A stretch of DNA of 53,888 bases, taken from contig JACPJE010000003.1 of NCBI GenBank assembly GCA_016187725.1, positions 1 to 53,888 on the forward strand. The letters run 5' to 3'. Both the position numbers and the translations under genes were made by a program. Below the pieces are notes generated by a model, which was given only the letters and a program-made list of their open reading frames with translations, did not search any database and had not been told where the DNA came from. The DNA comes from Candidatus Latescibacterota bacterium (GTDB lineage: Bacteria > Latescibacterota > UBA2968 > UBA8231). Of the stretch, positions 8,229 through 16,734 are shown piece after piece (position 1 is the stretch's first letter; the number at the start of each line of letters is the position of its first letter).

Positions 8229-10708
8229 ATGGCTGCATTCACACCGCTTTCGCTCAAAGCGCAGTGCACTGCCGGGGTCGGAAACGTGAAAACCGCCAGG
8301 GGCTGGCTGTGGCCCTCATCCCCTTCGGACCCTCAGGATACGGTGCTCAAGAGGCTCCCCTCGGGTAAGTGCCTGTTCTGGGGCATTCCCTTTGAATTAG
8401 TTCAGGCCGAGGCCGTCAAGTCCCTGGTGGTAGTGGCCAGGAGCGCGGGCAGGGTGCTGCCGTCCCGGGTCCGGGTCCCGGTGGGCCGCAAGGCGAAGCG
8501 CCTGCTGCTGGCCCATGTCTGCGCCCCGGTGCGGGGCGAGTACGCCACCCTCGAAGGCACTGGCGAAAGGCTGGGGTCCTACCGCCTGATCTACACCGAC
8601 GGCAGCGAGGTGGAGCAGCCGCTGCGCCGGCGCTTCGAGATCCACGACGCAGCCATTCCCTGGGGGCATCATCCCTTCAGGTGCCGGCACTGCCGGGAGT
8701 TCTTGCCGGTGCCGCTCCACGACCGCAGCGCGCCCTACGGGTACGTGCAGACCGGGGTGCGCACCGAGAGCAGCGATCTGCAGGGCTGGTGGCTCTACGA
8801 CTGGGTGAATCCCTCGCCTGGCAAAACCATCGCCGCCATCCAATTGGAGGCCGCCGGCCCCACCCCCCTGGCCTTGGGAGCCCTCACCCTGTGCGACGAG
8901 GAAAAGGACCCCTTTGTCTGGCAGCCCCGCGAGGAAGTGGCGGTGAGCGCGCCCGGCGAAGGCCCAGTGGCGGTGCGCATGGAGCGGGGGGTGGTGGTGC
9001 GCCAGGACAAACTCTTTGTGCCCGGCGGGGATTTTCTGGACACCGACGAAGCCGGCTGGGGCCGGGGCGGGCAGGAGCAAAAGGAAGGGCGCTACCTGGA
9101 GATCCACGGCTCTCCAGAAGGGGCACTGCACATCAAGACCGGTCAGGGCCAGGAACGATCCTTCCGCTGGGGGGAGGTGCTGGAGAAGGGCAAGGCCCAG
9201 CAGGGGAGGTTGCGGGTGGAGGTCCCCGCGGCAAGCAGTGGGTGCACGTGCGGGTGGAGGATGAGGACAGCGGCCAGCCAGTGGGCTGCCGGGTCCACTT
9301 TCGCTCGACCCAGGGAGCGTACTTCGCCCCGCACGGGCATCAGGCAGAGGTGAATACCGCCTGGTTTGAGGATATGGGAGGGGATTGCAAGGTGCGGGGG
9401 GTGCCCTATGCGTACATAGCCGGGACCTGCCAGATCGAACTGCCGGTGGGGCAGGTACTCACCGAGGTGGTCCGCGGCTTCGAGTACCTGCCCCTGCGCC
9501 AGCAACTGGAGATCAAACCCGGCCAGCGCCACCTCACCCTCAAGGTGCGGCGCGCCTTCGACATGAAGGAACACAACTTCTATTCGGGGGATACCCACGT
9601 CCATTTTCTCTCCAGCCAATCCAGCCACCTGGAGGCGGCCGGCGAGGATCTCAACGTGGTGCACCTGCTGGCCAGCCTGTGGGGAAGGCTCTTCACCTCG
9701 TGGGAGGAGTTCACCGGGGGGCTGGCGCCCACTAGCAGCCAGGATCACCTGATCTGGGTGAGCCAGGAGAACCGCCAGCACGTGCTGGGGCACATCAGCC
9801 TCTTGGGCCTGCGCGAAATGGTGGCGCCCATGTGCACGGGCGGGCCGCAGGAGGACTGGGTGGGAGGGGAGATCCAGGCGCTGATGGCCGACTGGGCCGC
9901 AGCCTGCCGCAGCCAGGGCGGGCTGGTGGTGATGCCCCACATGCCGGCGCCCGATTTCGAGAACGCCGCCAATATCGTGCTGGGTCAGGCCGACGCCGCG
10001 GAGATGTGCTGGATCTGGCAGGGCGAGCAACTGGGCCAGGGCGAGCGGGGCTATTACCGCTGGCTAAACGTGGGCCAGAAACTGCCCATCGTCGGCGGCA
10101 CGGACAAGATGTCCAACGGCCGGGTCCTGGGGGGCTCGCGCACCTATGCGCGATTGGAGGAGGACGAGGAGTTCAGCTTCGACAACTGGTGTAAGGCGGT
10201 GAAGCGGGGTCAGACCTTTGCCAGCACCGGGGCGATGATAGCCCTGGAAGTGGAAGGCCACCCGATGGGGGAGGAGCTGGCCCTGCGGGGCAACGGGGGC
10301 ACCGTGGAGGTGGAGGCCGTGGCCTGGAGCGTGTGGCCGCTGACCGCGGTGGAGCTGATCGTCAACGGCCGCTCGGTGGCCCGCGAGTACGCCGATCCGG
10401 ACACCCGCCAGGTGCGGGTGCATCACAAGCTGCGGGTGAACAGATCCTCCTGGGTGGCGGCCCGCTGCTGGGGACCCCACCTCACCGACGCCGGCCCGGT
10501 GATGGCCCATTCCTCGCCGGTGTACCTCGAGGTGGGGGGCCGTTGCGCCTTCACGGCCACCGAGGGCAACTACCTGCTCACCCATTTGGAGGGCGGCATC
10601 GCCTGGGCGGAGAAGATCGGGGTCTTCCGCGACGAGGCCGTGCGCAGCCGGCTCATCGCCCTGTTCCGCGAGGCCCAGGAGGAGTTGCGACGGCGGATGA
10701 AATCATGA
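8229..10708 (+). CDS. CehA/McbA-type metallohydrolase with one apparent frameshift near 9230
   Basis: The gene starts at ATG 8229 behind GGGGGAG. Frame one is coding to about 9230, ending ...RLRVEVPA. The sensible protein then continues in another frame (GKQWVHVRVEDEDSGQP) to the stop at 10708. One extra G at 9230-9231 would restore VPAGKQWVHVRV, so a single base is missing in the genome or the assembly. Intact length would be about 826 residues. The N-terminal 330 residues are beta-rich and not recognised. The C-terminal half carries NFYSGDTHVHFL (metal-binding HxH), VVMPHMP and late VGGTDKMSNGRVLGG motifs of the PHP-like CehA/McbA hydrolases. The substrate is unknown. The secreted propeller gene follows 19 bases later. 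Confidence 0.75.
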
Positions 10709-10727
10709 GCGAAGGGAAGGGTACTGG

Positions 10728-13121
10728 ATGCGCGTTTTGACTTCGATCCTGGTACTCCTGTCTTGGTCGTGGACCACTGTCCAGGCGCAGGAGGAAGACT
10801 ATCCACCGGGCACCTTTCAGTTGACCCCGCAGGTGGACCTGGGCCTGGAAAGTGTGGCGGTGGAGGTGCCAGAGCAGTTCGAAAAGCTGCTCCCCTCGGG
10901 CCTGGAGGTAAAGCTGCCATCCGGTTTCTCGGCGCAGGTCTATGCGGCAGCCGGCCTGCGCGGACCCCGCTTCATGGCCTGGAGTCCGGACGGGGTGCTG
11001 CACGTGGCCAATATGAAGGCCGGCGACGCCGGGCAGTTCGATCCGGCCTCCGATCACAGCAGCGGTCAGATCGTGGCCCTGCCAGACCGCGACCGCGACG
11101 GAGTGGCGGATACCGCCCTGGTGGTGGCCGATGGCCTGTGGTGGGCCCACAGCCTGGGCTTCTACCAGGGGGCCATGTACGTGGCGGATACCGACAAACT
11201 CCTGCGTTTCCGCGATGGGGACGGGGACGGGATCTACGAAGAGCGCCAGCAGGTGGCCCCCCTGCCCAGGGCCAGGGAGGGGGAGCGGGAGCACCATATC
11301 ACCCGCACCCTGCTCATCGACCAGCGGACCGGCAAGTTCTACGTCGCAGTGGGTTCCACCTGCGATCTGTGCCGCGAGGTGGACCCGGAGCGGGCGGCCA
11401 TCTTGGAGATGAACGCCGACGGCAGTGGCCGGCGGGTCTTTGCCCGTGGCCTGCGCAATGCGGTGGGCCTGGCCTTGCACCCGCAGACCGGCCAGCTGTG
11501 GGCCGACCACAACGGGCACGATCGCGAGGGGCGCAGCCTGCCGCCCGAGTGGATCAGCATCATCCGCGAAGAGGGGTTCTACGGCTGGCCCCTGGCGTAC
11601 GGGTACCAGGTGTACACCGACTTCTCCGTCCCCGAGTACCAAAGGGCCCTCTTCCCCCTCACCCACCAGGACACCCTGGAGGTGCAGAGCATGCGGCGGC
11701 CCGTGGCCCTGTGGGAGGCGCACCTGGCGCCCATGGCCATCCATTTCTACACTGGGGACAGCTTCCCTCCCGAGTACAAGAACGCGGCCTTGGTCGCCTT
11801 CAGGGGCGGGAGCAACGCCGCGGTGCCGGGGTTCAAGGTGGGAGCGCTCTTCGTCAATCCCGATGGCACCCAGGCGCGCCGGGCCGACTTCCTGACCGGC
11901 TTCAAGGGGGCGGACGGCCAGGTGTGGGGCGCGCCGGTGGGGCTGGCCGAGGATGGGACGGGCAACCTCTACGTGGGCAGCGACTGGTACAACCACTTCA
12001 TCCTCAAGGTGCGGCCGGGCAAGCTGCAGGGGCAGTGGGAACACAGCCTGCCCGATTCGGCCTTTGCCGGCGATTCCTTCCGGGTGCGCGCCACTGTGCG
12101 CCTGACCCGCACTGATCCGCAGGGGGAGAGACCAGTGGTGGTCGCCGATCTGAGCAGCCTGGGGGGGCCGGAGGCCCTGCCTCTGGAGGCGGAGGACGAA
12201 TTGACCTACCACCTGGATTTTGCCCTGCCCTTGCCGGCAGTTCCGGGCCGGCGGCGCTTTGGGGTGCGCGTCAGCCAGCAATTGCCCGGCGACCTGTTGC
12301 AGATCCGCCTCAGCCACGAACTGGTGATCCTGCCGGGCGAGGATCTGCAGGTGATGGGCGAGGGGTTGGGGGAAGGCTGGCAGGTGTTGGGGAATGGCGG
12401 GGCGGTGGCGGACTTTGGCGGGGCACAGGTCTATGCGGGAAAGACCGCCCTCGGCGCCCAGGTCAAGGCCGAGAATGCCCTGCGGGGCTGGAACGTGGAT
12501 CTGCTGCCAGGGACGCCCATGGAGATCACCGGCTATGGGGCCCTGCGCTTTGCCTTTCATCCGGGGAGTGCCCAGCTGCCGGAGCGGGGCGAGGTTTTCT
12601 CCGTGGCCCTCAGGCCGGGCAAGACCCTCAACCTGCTCAAGGAAAAGCTGGTGGACATGGCCCTGCGGCAGTGGCAGGTGGTGGAGATTCCCCTGGAGCG
12701 TTTCGAACTGAAGAGTCCAGTCGAAGCCATCCGCTTTGCCGGCAACCTGGAGGGGACCTTCTATCTGGACCAGATCCAGCTGGTGGCCTCGGCAGTGCGG
12801 CCGCCCACGGCGGTGGGCGAAGAGCGGCAGGCAGTGCTGCCGGCGGGGGTAACGCTGGCACCGAACTTTCCCAATCCCTTCAATGCCCAGACCGTGATTC
12901 CCTTTGAATTGCCGGCTGCCGGTCCGGTGGAACTGGCGATCTACGACCTGGCCGGTCAGCAGGTGGCGGTGCTGGCCAGCGGGGCAAGGGAAGCGGGTGG
13001 ATATAGGGTCTACTGGGATGGCCGGGACCAGCAGGGGCATCCCCTGGCCAGCGGGGTGTATCTCTATCGCCTGCGAGCCGGGCAGAAGTCAGAGAGCCGC
13101 AAGCTGGTGCTGCTGCGCTAG
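10728..13121 (+). CDS. Secreted PQQ/sorbosone-dehydrogenase-like beta-propeller protein with C-terminal sorting domain
   Basis: 797 residues. Signal peptide 1-20 (VLLSWSWTTVQAQ). Residues about 45-435 form a six-bladed propeller like soluble glucose/sorbosone dehydrogenases (LPSGFSAQVYA, GLRNAVGLALHPQTG, GFYGWPLAYG, GLAEDGTGNLYVGSDW). Paired DRDRDGVAD and DGDGDGIYE loops look calcium-binding. A beta-sandwich with a possible carbohydrate-binding fold follows (about 560-695). The last 90 residues (LAPNFPNPFNAQTVIPFELP to LYRLRAGQKSESRKLVLLR) are a FlgD-like/type IX secretion sorting domain, common in FCB bacteria. It probably oxidises a sugar or alcohol at the cell surface, although PQQ use is only inferred. 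Confidence 0.82.
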   Translation: MRVLTSILVLLSWSWTTVQAQEEDYPPGTFQLTPQVDLGLESVAVEVPEQFEKLLPSGLEVKLPSGFSAQVYAAAGLRGPRFMAWSPDGVLHVANMKAGDAGQFDPASDHSSGQIVALPDRDRDGVADTALVVADGLWWAHSLGFYQGAMYVADTDKLLRFRDGDGDGIYEERQQVAPLPRAREGEREHHITRTLLIDQRTGKFYVAVGSTCDLCREVDPERAAILEMNADGSGRRVFARGLRNAVGLALHPQTGQLWADHNGHDREGRSLPPEWISIIREEGFYGWPLAYGYQVYTDFSVPEYQRALFPLTHQDTLEVQSMRRPVALWEAHLAPMAIHFYTGDSFPPEYKNAALVAFRGGSNAAVPGFKVGALFVNPDGTQARRADFLTGFKGADGQVWGAPVGLAEDGTGNLYVGSDWYNHFILKVRPGKLQGQWEHSLPDSAFAGDSFRVRATVRLTRTDPQGERPVVVADLSSLGGPEALPLEAEDELTYHLDFALPLPAVPGRRRFGVRVSQQLPGDLLQIRLSHELVILPGEDLQVMGEGLGEGWQVLGNGGAVADFGGAQVYAGKTALGAQVKAENALRGWNVDLLPGTPMEITGYGALRFAFHPGSAQLPERGEVFSVALRPGKTLNLLKEKLVDMALRQWQVVEIPLERFELKSPVEAIRFAGNLEGTFYLDQIQLVASAVRPPTAVGEERQAVLPAGVTLAPNFPNPFNAQTVIPFELPAAGPVELAIYDLAGQQVAVLASGAREAGGYRVYWDGRDQQGHPLASGVYLYRLRAGQKSESRKLVLLR

Positions 13122-13135
13122 GCAGCATCTGGGCC

Positions 13136-13975
13136 TCAGCCCTTCTTCTCCAGCAGGCCCTGTCCCTCCAACCACACCTTCAGCGGCACGTCTTCGTCCT
13201 TGGGAGAAAAGAAGCCATTGGCATTGGTGCCCACGCCGAGGAGTTGCCTGCGGATGGGATCGCAGGCAGTCAGCAGCTCGGGGGGAATGGTCATGTCGTC
13301 CTTGGTGCGCAGCCAGCGGTACCCGTAACCGTAGAAGAGCGCTTTGCGCACCACGGGGGAATGGTTGAGGCTGCGGGCGTGCCAGAGCCGGCGGTCGAAG
13401 AAGACGGCGTCCCCGGCATTGGCCAGCACGGGGATGGCCCCTGCGGGGTTGCGATCTGATGGGCGCGGCAGATCGTCGTTCAGGTGGCTGCCCGGGACGA
13501 TGTAGAAGTTGCCGCGCCCCGGTGCTGAGACGTCGCTGAGCCAGTAGGCGACCTTGAGGGAGAGGCGGGGCCGGGGGTGGAATTCCATTTCGGCGTTGAC
13601 CCTGCCGCTGTCCTGGTGAAAACCCAGGGGCTCCTTGAAAGGCGTGCCGGGGGGGCCTTCCTGGGGGGTGACGCCCAGGTGGGAATGGTAGAGGTAGATG
13701 TTCCAGCCCAGCAGGCCCCAGACCAGGGGCAGGATGCGGGGGTGGTCCACCAATTCGGCGAAGAGCGGGTCGCAACCCACGAAGTTGGGGAAGAAGAGGT
13801 TCTGATCCGGGCCCAGGCCGGCGGCCTGCTGGGCGGTCCAGATGCGGTCGGTGGCCGCCTCCAGGGCCGCCAGTTGCGCCGCTTCCAGGACCTGGGGGAC
13901 GATCAGGTAGCCCTGCTCTTCAAAGTGTCTCCGCTCTTCCTCGGTCAGCAGGTGTTCCAGACAATGGGGGTCCAT
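13136..13975 (-). CDS. Phytanoyl-CoA dioxygenase (PhyH) family protein
   Basis: 279 residues, last gene of a minus-strand set. The double-stranded beta-helix iron site shows as GFHQDSGRVN (HxD) and a distal histidine in FFDRRLWHARS, with an arginine (PVVRKALFYGYG) to bind 2-oxoglutarate. The opening LTEEERRHFEEQGYLIVPQV is typical of the family. Members hydroxylate diverse small molecules using Fe(II), oxygen and 2-oxoglutarate; the substrate cannot be assigned. It starts three bases after the next PhyH gene's stop, so the two are translationally coupled. Confidence 0.9.
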   Translation of the reverse strand: MDPHCLEHLLTEEERRHFEEQGYLIVPQVLEAAQLAALEAATDRIWTAQQAAGLGPDQNLFFPNFVGCDPLFAELVDHPRILPLVWGLLGWNIYLYHSHLGVTPQEGPPGTPFKEPLGFHQDSGRVNAEMEFHPRPRLSLKVAYWLSDVSAPGRGNFYIVPGSHLNDDLPRPSDRNPAGAIPVLANAGDAVFFDRRLWHARSLNHSPVVRKALFYGYGYRWLRTKDDMTIPPELLTACDPIRRQLLGVGTNANGFFSPKDEDVPLKVWLEGQGLLEKKG

Positions 13976-13977
13976 GC

Positions 13978-14826
13978 TCAGATCCCCTCGTAGTCCTGGA
14001 CCGGCCTGGGCGGATTGCCCCAGTGGCCCTCGGGGTCGGCGCCGCTGAGGAGGATGCCCTCCTTGTTCCAGCCCATGGTGCCGCGCACCTCGGGGGTGCA
14101 GTAGCGCAGGGTCAGGCCGCAGCGGCGGCGCTGGGAGTGGTTGGCGTCAGAGCTGTGCAAGAGCAGGTCGGAGTGGATGGAGACCTGGCCGGCCTGCAGT
14201 TCCACGTCGACCACGGTCCCGTATTGCTCGGCGTTTTCCACGGTCTGGTTGAGGACGTTCTGCTCGCCCGGATCGCTGGGCCGAAAGGTGAGGTGGCCAT
14301 GGTGGTGGGAGCCGGCCACAAAGCGCATGCAGCCGTTCTCCACGTCGGCGTCGTCGATGGCCAGCCAGACGGTGCAGGTCCTGGAGGGGGTGAGGGGCCA
14401 GTACGAGGCGTCCTGGTGCCAGGCGACGATCTTGCCGTCCCCGGGCAGTTTGCAGAAGAACTGCGCGCCCCAGCCCACCACTGCTTCGCCGAGTATATCC
14501 CTGACCACTGAGACGATGCGGGGGTGGGTGATCAGGTCCCAGACGGCCCCGTACTTCAGGTGGGCCGAGATGATCGAATAGCTGCTGGCCCCCTGGGCCA
14601 TGACCCGGGCGAGGATGGCGTCGAAGAAGGCCCGGGGGCCGGCGATCTCCTCGGCCGAGAAGATGCGCAGGCCCTTGAGGTAGCCTTGGCGGTTGAAGTG
14701 GGCGATCTGCTCGGGGGTGAGAATCTTGGGGTGCTGGACCGCGCTGGGATGAAAGGCGAGATCCCGGTCCATCTGGGCCAGTTGCGCGTGGTTGGGAACC
14801 ACCTTGAATTTTGGCTGGGTGCTCAT
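13978..14826 (-). CDS. Phytanoyl-CoA dioxygenase (PhyH) family protein
   Basis: 282 residues with an AGGAGG ribosome site. Iron ligands appear as VAWHQDASYWPL (HxD) and a distal HS pair in VSIHSDLLLHSSDANHS; RRRCGLTLRY supplies the 2-oxoglutarate arginine. The pattern VENGCMRFVAGSHHHG is the common core of bacterial PhyH enzymes. The opening sequence differs clearly from its downstream neighbour, so this is not a recent duplication. A good promoter lies immediately upstream, so this gene and the next PhyH may be expressed apart from the other two genes on this strand. Confidence 0.9.
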   Translation of the reverse strand: MSTQPKFKVVPNHAQLAQMDRDLAFHPSAVQHPKILTPEQIAHFNRQGYLKGLRIFSAEEIAGPRAFFDAILARVMAQGASSYSIISAHLKYGAVWDLITHPRIVSVVRDILGEAVVGWGAQFFCKLPGDGKIVAWHQDASYWPLTPSRTCTVWLAIDDADVENGCMRFVAGSHHHGHLTFRPSDPGEQNVLNQTVENAEQYGTVVDVELQAGQVSIHSDLLLHSSDANHSQRRRCGLTLRYCTPEVRGTMGWNKEGILLSGADPEGHWGNPPRPVQDYEGI

Positions 14827-14848
14827 CGGGGTCCTCCTGTTTGGTCTG

Positions 14849-14878
14849 ACTATAGGATGGCTGGGCCGGAGGTGTCAA
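14849..14878 (-). promoter_or_regulatory. Predicted sigma-70 promoter for the PhyH pair
   Basis: On the minus strand TTGACA (14878-14873), 18 bases, TATAGT (14854-14849). The -35 is perfect. A 19-base repeat shared with 42990-43008 sits directly upstream at 14880-14898. The leader would be short, ending in AGGAGG before ATG 14826. Confidence 0.5.
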
Positions 14879-14879
14879 G

Positions 14880-14898
14880 GGGCGTCGGGGAGCGACCC
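14880..14898. repeat. 19-bp repeat GGGCGTCGGGGAGCGACCC, copy 1
   Basis: Identical over 19 bases to 42990-43008. Each copy is intergenic and contains GTC...GAC with G/C arms, so it may form an imperfect hairpin. Confidence 0.6.
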
Positions 14899-14902
14899 GC
14901 CG

Positions 14903-15814
14903 CTAGTCGGGTATCAGCAGTTTTTTCCGCTGGATCTCTTCTGGGGAGAGCTGGCTGATTAGGGTTTCCCAGTGGCGGGGCGGGGTGCAGGGTTGGCCGG
15001 TGAAGGTGAAGCCTTCTTCGGTAAGGTGTACCTGAGTGTTCTCGGGATCGGCCAGGCCCAGGGATCGGCGCAGGTCCAGCATGCGGTGGGCCAGGGCCAG
15101 TCCCTCGGCTCCGTACCCTCTCTTCCGGCCTTCCCAGTCGGGGTACCCGTCCTCCAGCACTTCCCGGGCCGCGTAGTGGACACAGAAGATGCGCCGGGTC
15201 CGGGGAGAGGTGTTGCCCTGCGAGCCGTGGGGGGCGGAAAGGGCGTGGAAGAGCACGTCGCCGGGCGCCATTTCGATGGGCTGGGCCCGGGCGTAGAGCG
15301 CCTCCTCGGCAAAGCGCTCTAGCTCGAGGTGGCCCGCCAGGTGGTGTCCGGGCAGGCCCCAGAGGCAGCCGTTCTCGCGGGTGGAGTGGTCGAGGTAGAT
15401 ATCGGTTTCGAAGTTGGGGATGGCAGAGGTGCGCTCCTGCCCCGGATCGGTATAGGGCGGGTCCTGGTGCCAGGGGATGGGCACCCTGCCGAAAGGGGTC
15501 TTGCAGACGAAGGAGTCAGCGATGGGCAGGAAGGGATGGCCCAGGCACTGGCCGATGGCCTCCAGCAGGCGGGGGTGTACGGTGGCTGCCGCAAAGATGG
15601 GGTCGCGGTCCCAGATCCGCTCGCTGCGGTAGTAAGCTTTGATGCCGCTGGGGAAGGTGTGGTAGAGATGGTGCTGGCCCAGGCCGGCCACCCCGTCGGC
15701 CTGGACCCGGTCGGCGGCCAGGCGCAGCAATTCCAGTTCCTCCCCGCCAAAGACCTGGCGCAGCGCCAGGAAGCCCTCGCGGTGGAATTGGTCAATTTGC
15801 CGCTGGTCGAGCAT
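14903..15814 (-). CDS. Phytanoyl-CoA dioxygenase (PhyH) family protein
   Basis: 303 residues from ATG 15814 (MLDQRQIDQFHREGFLALRQV). The open frame extends further upstream, but only this start begins the family fold, eight bases after the aldolase stop. Iron ligands: PIPWHQDPPYTD (HxD) and the histidine in DVLFHALSAPHGS; RTRRIFCVHY provides the 2-oxoglutarate arginine. ENGCLWGLPGHH is a variant of the usual ENG...PGSH. Cotranscribed with the HpaI aldolase. The substrate is unknown. Confidence 0.9.
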   Translation of the reverse strand: MLDQRQIDQFHREGFLALRQVFGGEELELLRLAADRVQADGVAGLGQHHLYHTFPSGIKAYYRSERIWDRDPIFAAATVHPRLLEAIGQCLGHPFLPIADSFVCKTPFGRVPIPWHQDPPYTDPGQERTSAIPNFETDIYLDHSTRENGCLWGLPGHHLAGHLELERFAEEALYARAQPIEMAPGDVLFHALSAPHGSQGNTSPRTRRIFCVHYAAREVLEDGYPDWEGRKRGYGAEGLALAHRMLDLRRSLGLADPENTQVHLTEEGFTFTGQPCTPPRHWETLISQLSPEEIQRKKLLIPD

Positions 15815-15822
15815 ATTTTCCA

Positions 15823-16599
15823 CTAGGTGAGGCGCTGGTGGATCTGGCGGTTCAGCAGCTCGGCAAAGGCCACCAGGTACCCGCAATCCCCCCCCAGTTG
15901 CAGCCATTGCACCCCGCGCCTCACTTGAAGCACGGCGAACTCGGGGTCGGCGGGCATGCCAGATCCCACGCTCAGGCCGGCGGCACGGGCGCTGGCGATG
16001 ACCTTTTCGAGGGCGGCCACCACCTCTGGGTGGTCCACCTGGCCCAGCAGGCCCAGGGAGCCGGACAGATCCCAGGGGCCCAGGACCACCGAGTCCAGCC
16101 CGGGGATGGCGGCGATCTGGTCTATGGCTTCCACGGCTTCGGCGGTCTCGATCATGACGCTGACGAAGAGCTGGGCATTGGCGCGTTCCACGTAATCGGG
16201 TCCGCCGTTGCGGCCGTAGTTGGTGGGGATGAGGGGGCCAAAGCCGCGCCGGCCCAGGGGCGGGTACCGGCAATCGGCCACCACCCGCCGCACCTCCTCG
16301 GCGCTGCGCACCTGGGGGGCCACGATGCCGTGGGCGCCGGCGTCGAGCACCGGTTTGATGAAGGGGGTGTCGCTGCCGCCCACGCGCACCAAGGCCGGTT
16401 TCTGCCTGCTGCGGGCCACCAGCAGATGCCCGCGCAGGGCCTCCATGCTCATGGGGCTGTGCTCCATGTCCAGCCAGAGAAAGTCGAAGGAATCGGCCAG
16501 GGCTTCGCTGGACTGGGGGTCGGTCAGATAGATCCCCGGACCGGTCAGCACCTGTCCCTGGGCGAGGCGTCTGCGGAAAAGGGCTACCGGGTCGAACAT
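15823..16599 (-). CDS. HpcH/HpaI family aldolase
   Basis: 258 residues with an AAAGGAG ribosome site. Motifs FLWLDMEHSPMSMEALRGHL, AGAHGIVAPQVRSAEE, YPPLGRRGFGP and VSVMIETAEAVEAI give the HpaI barrel with its catalytic histidine, arginine and metal-binding glutamate; LGPWDLSGSLG is the late motif. It is distinct in sequence from the aldolase at 5916-6698. It should catalyse reversible carbon-carbon cleavage of a 2-oxo-hydroxy acid. Being paired with a dioxygenase and divergent from an aminotransferase/enolase-type set suggests a catabolic route for an unknown organic acid. Confidence 0.9.
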   Translation of the reverse strand: MFDPVALFRRRLAQGQVLTGPGIYLTDPQSSEALADSFDFLWLDMEHSPMSMEALRGHLLVARSRQKPALVRVGGSDTPFIKPVLDAGAHGIVAPQVRSAEEVRRVVADCRYPPLGRRGFGPLIPTNYGRNGGPDYVERANAQLFVSVMIETAEAVEAIDQIAAIPGLDSVVLGPWDLSGSLGLLGQVDHPEVVAALEKVIASARAAGLSVGSGMPADPEFAVLQVRRGVQWLQLGGDCGYLVAFAELLNRQIHQRLT

Positions 16600-16671
16600 G
16601 CAGGCTCCTTTCTGGGGAGAAGGGAAACAGTTTTAAAGTAGCGGTTGCCGGGGCGGGCATCAATGCAGGGG

Positions 16672-16701
16672 TTGGAAAGCATCGCCAGCCGGCCCTATAT
16701 T
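16672..16701 (+). promoter_or_regulatory. Predicted sigma-70-type promoter for the aminotransferase operon
   Basis: TTGGAA (16672-16677), 18 bases, TATATT (16696-16701), 34 bases before ATG 16735. The -10 matches the local TATATT form. Confidence 0.4.
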
Positions 16702-16734
16702 ATCCCCCCTTTGTGCGAACTGGAGAGTGAGACC

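Noticed and set aside
10653..13040. A 795-codon open frame on the minus strand opposite the propeller protein
   Set aside because: Antisense shadow; the plus-strand protein has a signal peptide, propeller and sorting tail.
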